The notes below the pieces were generated by a model. The model saw only the letters and a program-made list of their open reading frames with translations, searched no databases and was not told where the DNA came from. Position numbers and translations under genes: made by a program. Shown here one piece after another: positions 35,706 through 44,872 of a DNA stretch of 64,000 bases (the stretch's first letter is position 1; the number at the start of each line of letters is the position of its first letter). Location of the stretch: positions 1 to 64,000 of the forward strand of contig NZ_JACLZJ010000009.1 of the NCBI RefSeq assembly GCF_014253075.1, written 5' to 3'. This stretch comes from Ochrobactrum sp. CM-21-5. Lineage in GTDB: Bacteria > Pseudomonadota > Alphaproteobacteria > Rhizobiales > Rhizobiaceae.

Positions 35706-36281
35706 ATGATTGAACCGCTACCGAGCGGGCCTTTCGGCTGCGTCCTTGCGGACCCGCCATGGGCATTTAGAACCTACAGCAAAAAGAATGTCGCGCCGGC
35801 TAGAGGTCGCCAGCCTTACAGCGTGATGTCGCTTGACGATATCAAGGCGCTACCTGTCGAACAGGTATGCGCCCGCGATTGTTTGCTGTTCATGTGGACC
35901 GTTTCACACCTGCAGAGTGAAGCCTTCGATGTGTCCGCCTCATGGGGATTCCGCCCTGTCAGCGTGGCTTTCGTTTGGGACAAGGGCCGAATGGGCATGG
36001 GCTATTGGACGCGACAGGAAGTTGAAATCTGCCACCTGTTCAAACGAGGCAAGCCGCGTCGCCTTAGCAAAGGTGTGCGCTCGCTGATCAAAGCACCCCG
36101 CCGTGAGCATAGCCGTAAGCCTGATGAACAGTACAATCGGATTGAGCGGCTTGTCGACGGGCCGTATCTTGAACTGTTCGCGCGCCAAGCGTGGCCGGGC
36201 TGGTCATCATGGGGCAACGAGGCGGGCAAGTATGTAGGAGCTAATGATAACCAAGATTTGCTGGGGAGGGTGGCAGCATGA
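35706..36281 (+). CDS. MT-A70-type DNA N6-adenine methyltransferase
   Basis: 191 residues. Catalytic DPPW (VLADPPWAFR) near the N-terminus and WDKGRMGMGYWTRQEVEICHLFKRGKP are typical of MT-A70 phage enzymes. Start at 35706, six bases after the CACGAGGAGA leader. Followed by an overlapping second methyltransferase gene. Confidence 0.88.
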   Translation: MIEPLPSGPFGCVLADPPWAFRTYSKKNVAPARGRQPYSVMSLDDIKALPVEQVCARDCLLFMWTVSHLQSEAFDVSASWGFRPVSVAFVWDKGRMGMGYWTRQEVEICHLFKRGKPRRLSKGVRSLIKAPRREHSRKPDEQYNRIERLVDGPYLELFARQAWPGWSSWGNEAGKYVGANDNQDLLGRVAA

Positions 36282-37666
36282 GCTATAACGCGCCCGCAAA
36301 ACAAAGCACTGTTCTGGACATCATAGACGAGTACGAGCGCAAGACCGCGAACGTCGAAGCGGCGATCAAGGCCTATGACGATGCTTGCACGGCGGTTGAA
36401 ATGGCGGGCACGATCATGGGCACATACGTCAACCCGGTTTTGCGCGGCAAGGCATACGCGCACGCCAGCGATATGCGCAAGAACCTCCGCGCGTCGGGAT
36501 GGAAAGCTCTCTATAATCGTTGCCAGATTGACCGTATCGCCAGCGCCAAGGACAAGAAGCTGTTCGAGCACACCTTGGCCGACCCGCCCGAGCTGACTTT
36601 CGACAACGCCAAGGCGACGTTCGGACCGTATCTGGAGAATCCGCGCTCGCACATTCTGCGAGGTCTGGCCGAGGTGTTTGCTGATTTGGACCCGGCGTAC
36701 AAGTCGCATTCCAAGGTCAAGATCGGCGTGAAGGGCCTGCCCAAGCGGGTGATCATCGCGAACTGGGGCAGCTATTCCGGCACGTACGGCAAGGACAAAT
36801 TCCGCGACATCGTGAACGCGCTCGCCGCCTACCGTGGCCAGCCGCTCATGGAACATGAGGAATTTCAAGCCATCCGGGCCGCGCACGATGCTGGCGAAGA
36901 TGCTGTCCTCGACGGACGTAAGGTGGCGTGGAAAGACAGATACCGCGAGGGAGAGCATCAGACTTTCGATCGAGGCATAACGGTTCGCGTCTTCGGAAAC
37001 GGCAACGCGCATGTGTTCTTTGCGCCGGAGACGCTCCGCGACATCAACATGGCTCTAGCCGAGTTCTATGGCGAAGTACTGCCGGACGCCGAAGAAGAAG
37101 ACACCAGGCCGCGCCAAAGCACGGCGGTTTCCAAGGACCTGCAATTCTACTGGACGCCGCATGAGGTCATTGACCGGGCGTTGGAGTTCGCCTGCGTCTA
37201 CAATCTAAAGGAATGGAGCTCCAATCCGCCCGAGCCATCGCGCATACTAGAGCCGTCCTGCGGTGATGGCCGGATCATGGATGCTATCCGAGCGCGCGGG
37301 CATCAGGTGTTCGGTATCGAGTACCATGCGGGGCGAGCGGCAGAGGCAAGGGCGAAGGGTCATAGTGTTCTGACCGCAAATTTCCTCGAACAACCGGCGC
37401 AGCCTGAATTTGACATCGTGGTAATGAATCCACCGTTCTACGGGCGGCACTACGTCAAGCACGTTCGCCATGCGCTGCGGTTCTTGAAGCTTGGCGGGAC
37501 GCTCGTATCCATCCTCCCCGCAACGGCACACTACGACCACAAGGAACTTGAGGGTGAATGGCGTGATTTGCCAGTGGCGTCTTTCGCAGAGGCTGGCACA
37601 AATGTGCCGACGGGGCTTCTGAAGATTCGTATTCCAGCCAACGACAATTTCAGGAGCGCCGCATGA
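36278..37666 (+). CDS. DUF4942 protein with C-terminal SAM-dependent methyltransferase domain
   Basis: 462 residues. The N-terminal part (to about residue 265) matches DUF4942. The C-terminal domain has the SAM loop ILEPSCGDGRIMDAIRARG and the catalytic VMNPPFYG of N6-adenine methyltransferases. ATGA-coupled to the MT-A70 gene. Confidence 0.8.
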   Translation: MSYNAPAKQSTVLDIIDEYERKTANVEAAIKAYDDACTAVEMAGTIMGTYVNPVLRGKAYAHASDMRKNLRASGWKALYNRCQIDRIASAKDKKLFEHTLADPPELTFDNAKATFGPYLENPRSHILRGLAEVFADLDPAYKSHSKVKIGVKGLPKRVIIANWGSYSGTYGKDKFRDIVNALAAYRGQPLMEHEEFQAIRAAHDAGEDAVLDGRKVAWKDRYREGEHQTFDRGITVRVFGNGNAHVFFAPETLRDINMALAEFYGEVLPDAEEEDTRPRQSTAVSKDLQFYWTPHEVIDRALEFACVYNLKEWSSNPPEPSRILEPSCGDGRIMDAIRARGHQVFGIEYHAGRAAEARAKGHSVLTANFLEQPAQPEFDIVVMNPPFYGRHYVKHVRHALRFLKLGGTLVSILPATAHYDHKELEGEWRDLPVASFAEAGTNVPTGLLKIRIPANDNFRSAA

Positions 37667-37980
37667 GTCATCCCGAACAATGCTGGGTTTGCCAGAGACA
37701 CGTCGTCGGCCTCGGAGTGCAGGCAGACCGCGAGCCTATCCGCTGGCTGTGCAAGGAATGCGCCGACATTGCCGAGCATATTCGGCATCGGCGTCGGTTA
37801 GACCCTTACGAACTGCGCGCTCTTGATACCGGCGTCGAGGCGGTTGGTTCATACCTTCAAGAGTTGGGAAAGACCGACCTTAAGGAAATGGACGAACTCG
37901 AAGCGCGCATGCTTGTCAAAGCCGCGTGGGAAGGATGCGGGCGAGGGATGCGCGGAGCGTTAAAGGAGGCGCCTTTCTGA
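37663..37980 (+). CDS. Small Zn-finger-like phage protein
   Basis: 105 residues. CWVCQRHVVGLGVQADREPIRWLCKECADIAEHI forms a four-cysteine Zn site. The rest is helical (DLKEMDELEARMLVKAAWEGCGRGMR). Coupled on both sides to methyltransferase genes. Confidence 0.6.
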   Translation: MSHPEQCWVCQRHVVGLGVQADREPIRWLCKECADIAEHIRHRRRLDPYELRALDTGVEAVGSYLQELGKTDLKEMDELEARMLVKAAWEGCGRGMRGALKEAPF

Positions 37981-38687
37981 TGAACGATAACAGCCGCGGC
38001 CTTGTGATCCTGCTATGCAATCTCACGGACGCCATGGCCACGCCGTGGGCCGACAATGGCTATGACGTCCTGATGGTTGATCCTCAGCACGGCATGACAC
38101 ATCAAGAAGGGCGAATTACGCGGTTTGCTGGAACGGTGCTGGAAGCAGCGCCGCTTCTGGCGCATCACATTCGTCGAACGAAGATCGTCTTCGTGGCAGG
38201 CTTCCCGCCATGCACGGACGTCGCGGTCAGCGGCGCCAGATGGTGGGCGGAAAAGAGGGCGAAGGATCCATATTTTCAGGCAAAAGCAGCCATAGTTGCC
38301 GAGCAATGTCGGATGACATGCCTTCTATCAGGAGCTCCGGGATTCTTTGAAAACCCTGTTTCGGCATTCAGCAAGGTATTCGGTACGCCTTCGCATACGT
38401 TCCACCCATATGACTACGCCGGTATTTGCCTCGACGACAACTATGTGAAGAAAACCTGCCTTTGGGCGTTCAATGGATACAAAATGCCTGCGCCGCAGCC
38501 CGACCAATCACTAGGAAAGCCAGACAACCGTATCTGGACTGCGCCTCCTGGGCCGGAACGCGCCAACATTCGAAGCGCGTTCCCACGAGGGTTTTCAATA
38601 GCAAACTATTTGGCGAACGCGCCTCATCTGCGAGCCGCCAACGATAACGATCTCAGCAGGCCTGACGCCGCTCTTCTAGCGAGTTGA
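37980..38687 (+). CDS. Phage DNA cytosine methyltransferase-like protein
   Basis: 235 residues. The FPPC motif (VAGFPPCTDVAVSGARWW) is the catalytic cysteine motif of C5-cytosine methyltransferase-like phage proteins. ENPVSAF and FNGYKMPAP follow. It lacks the full ten-motif layout of restriction-type enzymes, so activity is uncertain. Confidence 0.65.
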   Translation: MNDNSRGLVILLCNLTDAMATPWADNGYDVLMVDPQHGMTHQEGRITRFAGTVLEAAPLLAHHIRRTKIVFVAGFPPCTDVAVSGARWWAEKRAKDPYFQAKAAIVAEQCRMTCLLSGAPGFFENPVSAFSKVFGTPSHTFHPYDYAGICLDDNYVKKTCLWAFNGYKMPAPQPDQSLGKPDNRIWTAPPGPERANIRSAFPRGFSIANYLANAPHLRAANDNDLSRPDAALLAS

Positions 38688-38862
38688 GCAAATCGCTCAG
38701 TTCCTTGGCATCGCGGTAGTTCATTCCTACCGCCTGCCGTACGCCCATTTCGACTGGCTTTTGAACTTGCTGATCTAACACTGACCAGGTGTCGTTAATT
38801 CCGTTTGACGCTTTGTATCGTCCGCCGATGTACCGCCCACCCTTCAATGTTGATCTGCTCAT
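38653..38862 (-). CDS. Small hypothetical minus-strand protein
   Basis: 69 residues, ATG preceded by AAAGGACTGGG on the minus strand; antisense to the last 35 bp of the upstream gene. Charged, helical C-terminus (YRDAKELSDLLNSLEERRQ). Moderate support from the ribosome site only. Confidence 0.45.
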   Translation of the reverse strand: MSRSTLKGGRYIGGRYKASNGINDTWSVLDQQVQKPVEMGVRQAVGMNYRDAKELSDLLNSLEERRQAC

Positions 38863-38897
38863 CCCAGTCCTTTCAAGGTTCGAATCGATTGAAATCT

Positions 38898-39374
38898 ATG
38901 ATTACAGACATGGTTAACACATCGCAAGTTGCTGCCGTCGCAACGGACCCCATGCTCGACATCGCCCTGTCCTACACGGCGCGCATATCGGACTTGCCGT
39001 GGAACAAGCGACCGAGGCACGCGTACAGATGTTCCCGCACGAGCGATACGGTAACACTGGGCAAGGTAAAATGTGCCAACGGCACGATCCAATATAAAGC
39101 GTTTTGCGCTGAGTGCGGCGGGAAGGGCTCGCCATTCTCGCATCAAGAAATAGCTGATCTTGATGATGGAAAAATACCGGTCATTGTCGATCATGCGTCT
39201 GTACCGTGCGAACGTTGCGGCAGCACAAATGGAACCGAACAGCATCACTGGGCTCCGTGGCACTTGTTCGATGACGCTCACGCTTGGCCAACCAGCTACC
39301 TTTGCCGACCGTGCCATCAGGAATGGCACGTGAAAGTCACCCCGAATATGTATTCACATAAGGCAGCAGCATGA
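38898..39374 (+). CDS. HNH-like zinc protein
   Basis: 158 residues. The C-terminal CERCGSTNGTEQHHWAPWHLFDDAHAWPTSYLCRPCHQEWH has the Cys/His layout of an HNH-type nuclease. An additional Cys pair (CAECGGKG) lies upstream. Overlaps the primase gene by 4 bp. The start could also be 38910. Confidence 0.65.
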   Translation: MITDMVNTSQVAAVATDPMLDIALSYTARISDLPWNKRPRHAYRCSRTSDTVTLGKVKCANGTIQYKAFCAECGGKGSPFSHQEIADLDDGKIPVIVDHASVPCERCGSTNGTEQHHWAPWHLFDDAHAWPTSYLCRPCHQEWHVKVTPNMYSHKAAA

Positions 39375-41725
39375 CGACCACACCGACAGAAGTCACCCAG
39401 ACCAAGGATCCTATGCTCGAACTTGCTTTATCCTACGCCGCCAAGGGCTGGCCAGTTTTTCCGTGCCGTCCAAGCGACCATTACGACCCAGATACAGGGG
39501 AAGTTTTCCCAGAAAAAGGCCCTCTGATCTCGAACGGGTTTAAGGGCGCGACGCTAAACGAACGCATTATCCGTGAATTATGGAAGCGCAATCCAGGCGC
39601 ACTGATCGGCATACCGACAGGCGAGCGATCCGGTTTCTGGGTGCTGGATGTCGATGTGCCGCCCAAGCATGAAGATGGCAGGCCATGGCTGGAAGCGCAG
39701 ATTACCAAGCATGGCCCATTAGAAACTAAACAGGCTGAAACAGGCAGTGGAGGAATTCACTTCCTGTTTTCGCACGAGCATGGCATCCGCAACTCGGACG
39801 TTGCCGTAGGTGTTGAAACACGCGGTGACGGCGGGTATTTCATTGCTCCTGGCAGCGTGATGGAAGATGGTCGGGCGTATAAATGGCTGAACGACGTGCC
39901 CATTTCGGCGGCCCCACAATGGCTATTGGATGCACTGGTAAAACCCAAGCATGTTCCTGTTGCGCATGTCGATCGTCAACTGGAAGATGCGGAAGCGGCT
40001 GAAGTCGACGAACTTCTGTCTTACGTAAGCCCGGACTGCGCATACCCTGAGTGGGTTTCAGTTCTTATGGCCGTGCATTCGGCGCTCGGGTCTGATGGGC
40101 TGTCTGTTGCTGACGCGTGGAGTTCACGCGGTAAAAAGTATCGTGCCGGAGAGGTCGCCAAGAAATGGAAAGGTTTTACCAATAATGGCGGTGTAAATCT
40201 TGGATCGCTTGCTGAACTTGCTCGGCAGGGTGGCGCTAATCTATCCGAAATTTCCAGACGTCATCGTCCTTTTCAGGATAATGACAATACGCCATATATC
40301 GACGCCACAAAGATGATCGCGTCGGCTCTGCAAAAGGCCAATGGCGTGATTGCGCCGGCAATTGAGCCAACAGAGCTGTCAGAGGACATCGTGTTGGCAC
40401 ATGCCGCCGCGCCAGACGATGATGCAAATGTTACAATATTCAAGACGCCAGATGCGCTTAACAATGTCCCCGGATTGGTTGGCGATATCGCGAACTGGCT
40501 CACGGAAACGGCGCGCAACCCATCACCAGTTCTGAACCTTGGCGCGGCGTTGACTTATGTCGGGGCGCTAGCAGGCCGTCGCTACGAAGGGCCAACCGGG
40601 TTGCGGACGAATGTCTATGTCATCGGTCTGGCACCGTCTGGATTCGGGAAGGAGCATCCGCGTGCTGGTATCAAGTCGTTGGCTGGTGCGAGCCAGACGC
40701 TCGGTAAATTCTTCGGTGGCAACAAGATCGCGTCTTCGTCAGGGCTGCGAAATCGCGTGAAGGCGAATCCGACGCTTGTCTATATGATCGACGAGTTCGG
40801 CGGATTTATGCGCAAGGTGACGTCAGCTAAGTCGGGGAACCACGAGAAGGAAATAGCTGAAGATTTGCTTGAAATGACCGGAACGGCAGGGTCTGTCTTC
40901 ATGGGTGCCGACTATGCCCAGAACCTGGCAGAGCCGATCTATAACCCGAATGTCTGCATATTTGGAACTTCGACACCCGATGCATTCTGGAAAGCATTGG
41001 GCAGTGGGTCAATCATGGATGGCTTCCTACCACGATTTATCGTGCTCGACGCCGGCAGTGAACGGCCTAAGCCGCGTGACCCTAAAAAGAGGGTGAGCGC
41101 ACCGCCGAAGGATCTGCAGGATAGGATTCAATCGCTCGTTGTGCATAGAAACGGTGGCAATCTGAATGGCATGACAGCAGATGGCAGTACGTCGATAACG
41201 CCAATCCAAGTTGCCTGGGGACGCGGGTCCAAGCGCGTGTTCGATGATTTCGTGACAGAAATGTTCAATGTCATGGATAAAGCTGTCAGCGATCATGAGC
41301 CCGTCTATGCGCGCGTGGCTGAAAACGCTATGCGCATTGCAACTATTGTGGCGGTTGGCGTCGACCCAGAGCGGCCAGAATTAACTGCGGATATCATGCG
41401 GTGGGCCGTTGAAATCGCCCGACGGTCTTGCCAGATGCTCTTGGAACAGGCCGAGCGTTATGTGGCAGACAATGACAGGCAGGCGGAATATAAACGTGTC
41501 AGGGCCATTATTGGCGAGGGCAAGCGATCCGGCATGAAGCGCAGTTACCTCACCAAGAGGTTGAATGGCGTCATCGACAGGAGACGTCTTGATGACATCG
41601 TGAACATGCTGATCGACGCCGAAGAAGTCGTGGACGTAATCGTCACGCCTCCTAACGGCGGCAAGAAATCCAGCGTGCTTTACTTGTTCAGATACGCCCC
41701 TCAAGCTGATCAGAAAGCCGCCTAG
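39371..41725 (+). CDS. Bifunctional primase-polymerase with DUF3987-type C-terminus
   Basis: 784 residues. The N-terminal Prim-Pol domain opens with LSYAAKGWPVFPCRP and holds the acidic WVLDVDVPP and a GGIHFLF segment. The C-terminal half matches DUF3987-like replication proteins (ALTYVGALAGRRYEGPTGLRTNVYVIGLAPSGFGKE). This is the main replication initiator/primase candidate. A repeat-rich AT segment that looks like an origin follows immediately. Confidence 0.85.
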   Translation: MTTTPTEVTQTKDPMLELALSYAAKGWPVFPCRPSDHYDPDTGEVFPEKGPLISNGFKGATLNERIIRELWKRNPGALIGIPTGERSGFWVLDVDVPPKHEDGRPWLEAQITKHGPLETKQAETGSGGIHFLFSHEHGIRNSDVAVGVETRGDGGYFIAPGSVMEDGRAYKWLNDVPISAAPQWLLDALVKPKHVPVAHVDRQLEDAEAAEVDELLSYVSPDCAYPEWVSVLMAVHSALGSDGLSVADAWSSRGKKYRAGEVAKKWKGFTNNGGVNLGSLAELARQGGANLSEISRRHRPFQDNDNTPYIDATKMIASALQKANGVIAPAIEPTELSEDIVLAHAAAPDDDANVTIFKTPDALNNVPGLVGDIANWLTETARNPSPVLNLGAALTYVGALAGRRYEGPTGLRTNVYVIGLAPSGFGKEHPRAGIKSLAGASQTLGKFFGGNKIASSSGLRNRVKANPTLVYMIDEFGGFMRKVTSAKSGNHEKEIAEDLLEMTGTAGSVFMGADYAQNLAEPIYNPNVCIFGTSTPDAFWKALGSGSIMDGFLPRFIVLDAGSERPKPRDPKKRVSAPPKDLQDRIQSLVVHRNGGNLNGMTADGSTSITPIQVAWGRGSKRVFDDFVTEMFNVMDKAVSDHEPVYARVAENAMRIATIVAVGVDPERPELTADIMRWAVEIARRSCQMLLEQAERYVADNDRQAEYKRVRAIIGEGKRSGMKRSYLTKRLNGVIDRRRLDDIVNMLIDAEEVVDVIVTPPNGGKKSSVLYLFRYAPQADQKAA

Positions 41726-41733
41726 ATGGTCAG

Positions 41734-42012
41734 AGCGATGGGAAATCGATAGGAAAAAAACAGGCCGAAAAATTTCCTACCGCTCCGAAAAAGGGGTCGA
41801 TAGGAAATTTCGATTGCCTATCGCTCGAAAAAAAGACAAATTAAATCAATGGCTTGGAGCGGTAGGAAATCGCGTTTTTCCTATCGATAATGGCAAAAAG
41901 TATAACTATTACAATATCTTACCTATTTCTATATATCGATAGGAAATAAAAATAACAAAACTATATAAATAAGCCTCAAAAACGAGGGGGTACTACATAT
42001 AGTTTCCTATCG
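41734..42012. other. Putative prophage replication origin with iterons
   Basis: An AT-rich gap (41726-42141) carries at least eight copies of a CGATAGGAAA-like box in both orientations. Direct: 41747-41756, 41798-41807, 41856-41869 (GGAGCGGTAGGAAA), 41937-41946. Inverted: 41773-41786, 41815-41826, 41877-41886, 42003-42012. A degenerate copy lies at 41734. It sits directly after the primase gene, as phage and plasmid origins often do. Confidence 0.7.
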
Positions 42013-42141
42013 CTGCCCGTGCGCGGGAACCCAAAATATTCGCCGCGCTGCCTGTCCATTAACACCACATTTATTGAGGCATTCCACATTCCTCTTGCCG
42101 CTACCAACGGCACACCGCAATCAACACGAGGAGAAAAACAG

Positions 42142-42648
42142 ATGCGTGACATCTGGTTCATTAGTGACACCCACTTTGGGCATCAGAAAATCATCCCATA
42201 CTGCCGACCGAAATTCTCCAGCCTCGAAGGGATGGAGCAAACCATCATCGACAACTGGAATGCTCACGTTAAGCCGCAGGACCTTGTTTATCACCTTGGT
42301 GATTTCGCATGGACGCCGAAAGATGCCAACCGTGTGCGGCCTAAGTTGAACGGTGCCATTCGATTGATCGTCGGCAACCACGATGACATTCCTGCACTGT
42401 GTTCCGCAGGGATGTTCCAGCGAGTGCAAATGTGGCGTCAGTTCGCGGAGATTGGCGTTACAGCTTCACACGTGCCGATGAGGCAGGAGCAAATCAGGCA
42501 CGGCGCAAAGAATGTTCATGGCCATGTCCACGGCAAGATTGATGGGCTGAACGATTTCCACTTTGATGTATCTGTAGAAAGCACGGACTACAGGCCAGTT
42601 CACTACGACGTTATTGCTGCTTGGGCAGGCATCTCTCATGCCGCGTAA
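42142..42648 (+). CDS. Calcineurin-like metallophosphoesterase
   Basis: 168 residues, start fixed by the leader at 42125. All metal-binding motifs are present: DTHFGH, GDFAW, GNHD, HVPM and HGHVHG. Resembles small phage phosphoesterases; substrate unknown. Confidence 0.85.
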   Translation: MRDIWFISDTHFGHQKIIPYCRPKFSSLEGMEQTIIDNWNAHVKPQDLVYHLGDFAWTPKDANRVRPKLNGAIRLIVGNHDDIPALCSAGMFQRVQMWRQFAEIGVTASHVPMRQEQIRHGAKNVHGHVHGKIDGLNDFHFDVSVESTDYRPVHYDVIAAWAGISHAA

Positions 42649-43153
42649 GCCACGCAGCCGCACACGCGCGCCTTCGTCTATGACCGCCACCACCACACAG
42701 ATCACGCGCATCAACGGCGCCCGCGTCAAGATCACCACCAAGGCTGGTAAGGTGACGACCAAGCCAGCCCTGCCGCTCGAATGGGAATTGCAAGCAGCAC
42801 AGGTTTCCGCATTGCGCCGACTGCCACAGTATCAACGTCAGTTCCTGCTGGCCGGTGACATGAACGCCAGCAAAAGAGGCCCACGGGCACAGGCCCAGGC
42901 AATCGCAACGGGAATGACCAGCGGCGAACCCGACCTCCGCATCTATGGCGAATACGGCCGACTACTACTGATCGAGAACAAGGTTGGGCAGGGAAGGCTA
43001 TCGCCGGCCCAGAAAGACCGCCATGCGGCCCTGGAGCGGCTTGGCTACACGGTTCTGGTCATTCGGGCCACCACAACGACAGAAGCCGCTGAGAATGCCG
43101 TTACGGCGGTTCTGGGGTGGCTTGCAGAAACGGACGCCGCCAAGGCCGCCTAA
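42638..43153 (+). CDS. VRR-NUC-type nuclease
   Basis: 171 residues from the ATG at 42638. The core GEPDLRIYGEYGRLLLIENKVGQGRLSPAQKDRHAALERLGYTVLVIR fits the VRR-NUC PD-(D/E)XK fold (D...E-N-K). Such proteins are common stand-alone nucleases next to phage replication genes. Overlaps the phosphoesterase gene. Confidence 0.75.
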   Translation: MPRKPRSRTRAPSSMTATTTQITRINGARVKITTKAGKVTTKPALPLEWELQAAQVSALRRLPQYQRQFLLAGDMNASKRGPRAQAQAIATGMTSGEPDLRIYGEYGRLLLIENKVGQGRLSPAQKDRHAALERLGYTVLVIRATTTTEAAENAVTAVLGWLAETDAAKAA

Positions 43154-43182
43154 CCAACCAAACCAAAACACGAGGATGACAT

Positions 43183-44283
43183 ATGAGAATTCAAAAAGCT
43201 GGTGATATTTACCTGAATGAAGTTGGCTCACCCGTTCGAACGTATCAGCGTTCCTTTGAGTATCGAGATATTTCGGATGGCAAACTGAAAGCCGTTGATG
43301 ATCTGATGCTGGAAATTGACGCACATCAGTTCGTCAACGAGATCAGTGCGCGTAGGATCGGATTTGTTGATGGGCATTCCCGACAATACGACGCTTCCAA
43401 CGATAATTCGCAGGAGTCGTTGAACGAGTATCACCCACGAATGAAGGGTGATCACGAATATCGAACCGACACCAGGTTTGAACGCGATGAAAACGGGAAG
43501 TATACGCTTTGTGCGGTGGTGCCGACAAAAGAAGATGAAAAGCCGAAAATTATCCGCACACCTGAAGATCGAGCATCTGGTCGGGATTTCTTTACAACCA
43601 AGACAGCCAAAGCAGAGCGGTTGCGTTCCCGAATGCGAAAGAAAATCGAAAAACGCCAATCCATTGGTGATCCGAACTGCGTTCAATCGCGCGATGAGGA
43701 CTTCCCGCTCCTTGCGGTTCTGCGCAGGGATAAGCGTGCCGATCTGATTGCAGCAGTTTTACAGTATCGTCAGTTGGTGGCGTTGTGCGAATCCGAGCCT
43801 CTGAAGGGCCAGAGCTATGGCGGGGCTGATGGCTCGGCTACGGTGTTTTATTCAAACTTTGAAGATGGGGAACTGGTTCACTCATCGAAGGCGCGGCGGT
43901 CTAAATCCGCTTACGATATTCCTGCGGTTCGTATTCGAGCGTCAATTATCAACGATCGAGGGGAGCAGGTGTCAGGTCGAACAGAGAGTATGCACGTCAA
44001 GTTAAACGAGGATACGCTTGCTGACTATATCGACAAAAAGCCCGTTCTGGCGCGTATCAGGTCAGCTTTGGGCGCATTGCTAGACCCGGTTGAAGACGCC
44101 GTTCTCGGTGGGCAGACGTTGGGTGCTATTGGTGAGCTAGATGGGCACTCTGGTCGAGTCGCCGAGATTTCAGGAAAGGCCCTTGTTTATCGCGGACTTA
44201 CTGTTCTGGAGGGGTTTATGGGGAACATGAATTTGCTGCCTGCAAATAATAACCATTTGACGAATAACAAGAAAATAGCCTGA
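43183..44283 (+). CDS. Large unrecognised phage protein at the end of the right early block
   Basis: 366 residues, no family recognised. Basic and charged in the middle (TTKTAKAERLRSRMRKKIEKRQ). The N-terminus (YLNEVGSPVRTYQRSFEYRDISDGKLKAVDDLMLEIDAHQFVN) is unlike known enzymes. Leader variant CACGAGGATG at 43169; an intrinsic terminator follows. By position it could regulate the late genes or act on the host, but nothing shows this directly. Confidence 0.6.
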   Translation: MRIQKAGDIYLNEVGSPVRTYQRSFEYRDISDGKLKAVDDLMLEIDAHQFVNEISARRIGFVDGHSRQYDASNDNSQESLNEYHPRMKGDHEYRTDTRFERDENGKYTLCAVVPTKEDEKPKIIRTPEDRASGRDFFTTKTAKAERLRSRMRKKIEKRQSIGDPNCVQSRDEDFPLLAVLRRDKRADLIAAVLQYRQLVALCESEPLKGQSYGGADGSATVFYSNFEDGELVHSSKARRSKSAYDIPAVRIRASIINDRGEQVSGRTESMHVKLNEDTLADYIDKKPVLARIRSALGALLDPVEDAVLGGQTLGAIGELDGHSGRVAEISGKALVYRGLTVLEGFMGNMNLLPANNNHLTNNKKIA

Positions 44284-44336
44284 CCGTCGGTAACACGCAC
44301 TCAAGTCACCTATGGGTGAGAAGACATCAAAAGATT

Positions 44337-44361
44337 GGCCCGCCGTGTGCGGGCCTTTTCG
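44337..44361 (+). terminator. Intrinsic terminator after the early right block
   Basis: GGCCCGC and GCGGGCC form a 7-bp stem with a 5-nt loop, followed by TTTT. A second structured stretch (GGCGGG...CCCGCC with an inner AGCCTA/TAGGCT stem, 44427-44468) lies before the tRNA. Confidence 0.75.
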
Positions 44362-44480
44362 TTGGGCGTTCTATGCCCCCCGGTCCTCGACCGGGTAACT
44401 ATTCCAGCGCCGTTTCTCCTCCGGCTGCTGGTTCGGCGGGTTGAGCCTATTGCGGTAGGCTCCCCGCCACCCGAAATCAT

Positions 44481-44552
44481 GCGGAGTGGAGAAGTGGTCA
44501 TCTCGTCTGGCTCATAACCAGAAGATCGTGGGTTCGAATCCCACCTGCCGCA
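44481..44552 (+). tRNA. tRNA-Met (CAU anticodon), phage-encoded
   Basis: D-stem GAGA/TCTC, anticodon stem TCTGG/CCAGA with loop CTCATAA (CAT), T-arm GTGGG-TTCGAAT-CCCAC, encoded CCA (44554-44556). The acceptor stem is imperfect (GCGG/CCGC with mismatches below), so it may be degraded. It could also be tRNA-Ile with a modified CAU. Lies just before the packaging genes. Confidence 0.75.
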
Positions 44553-44680
44553 ACCAATCGACCTGTTCCAGGGCTTGGCCCGCGAGATCGCCTTTGCGGT
44601 CGCAGGTCATAACAATCAACAAAACCTGACACGCCTCTGCTCGCAAGCGCACCCGTCGGGTTACTTACGTGAGGCTCGCA

Positions 44681-44872
44681 ATGTTTGGATTGCTTGGTAA
44701 CGTCGCTCAGATATCGGTCGACACGGTAATGCTTCCAGTCACTGTTACGCTGGATGTCGCTACGCTTGGTGGCGAGCTGACTGAACGGGATGAGCCCTAC
44801 ACCGTCACTCGCGTCAAGAGCATCGGCAAGAACTTGGAAGGTGTACTCACCCCCAATCTAGATGTCCGCTGA
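44681..44872 (+). CDS. Small hypothetical protein upstream of HNH/terS
   Basis: 63 residues from the ATG at 44681 (GTGAGG upstream). Beta-rich (VDTVMLPVTVTLDVATLGG); this type of protein often starts the packaging module of related prophages. Overlaps the HNH gene by 11 bp. Confidence 0.55.
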   Translation: MFGLLGNVAQISVDTVMLPVTVTLDVATLGGELTERDEPYTVTRVKSIGKNLEGVLTPNLDVR

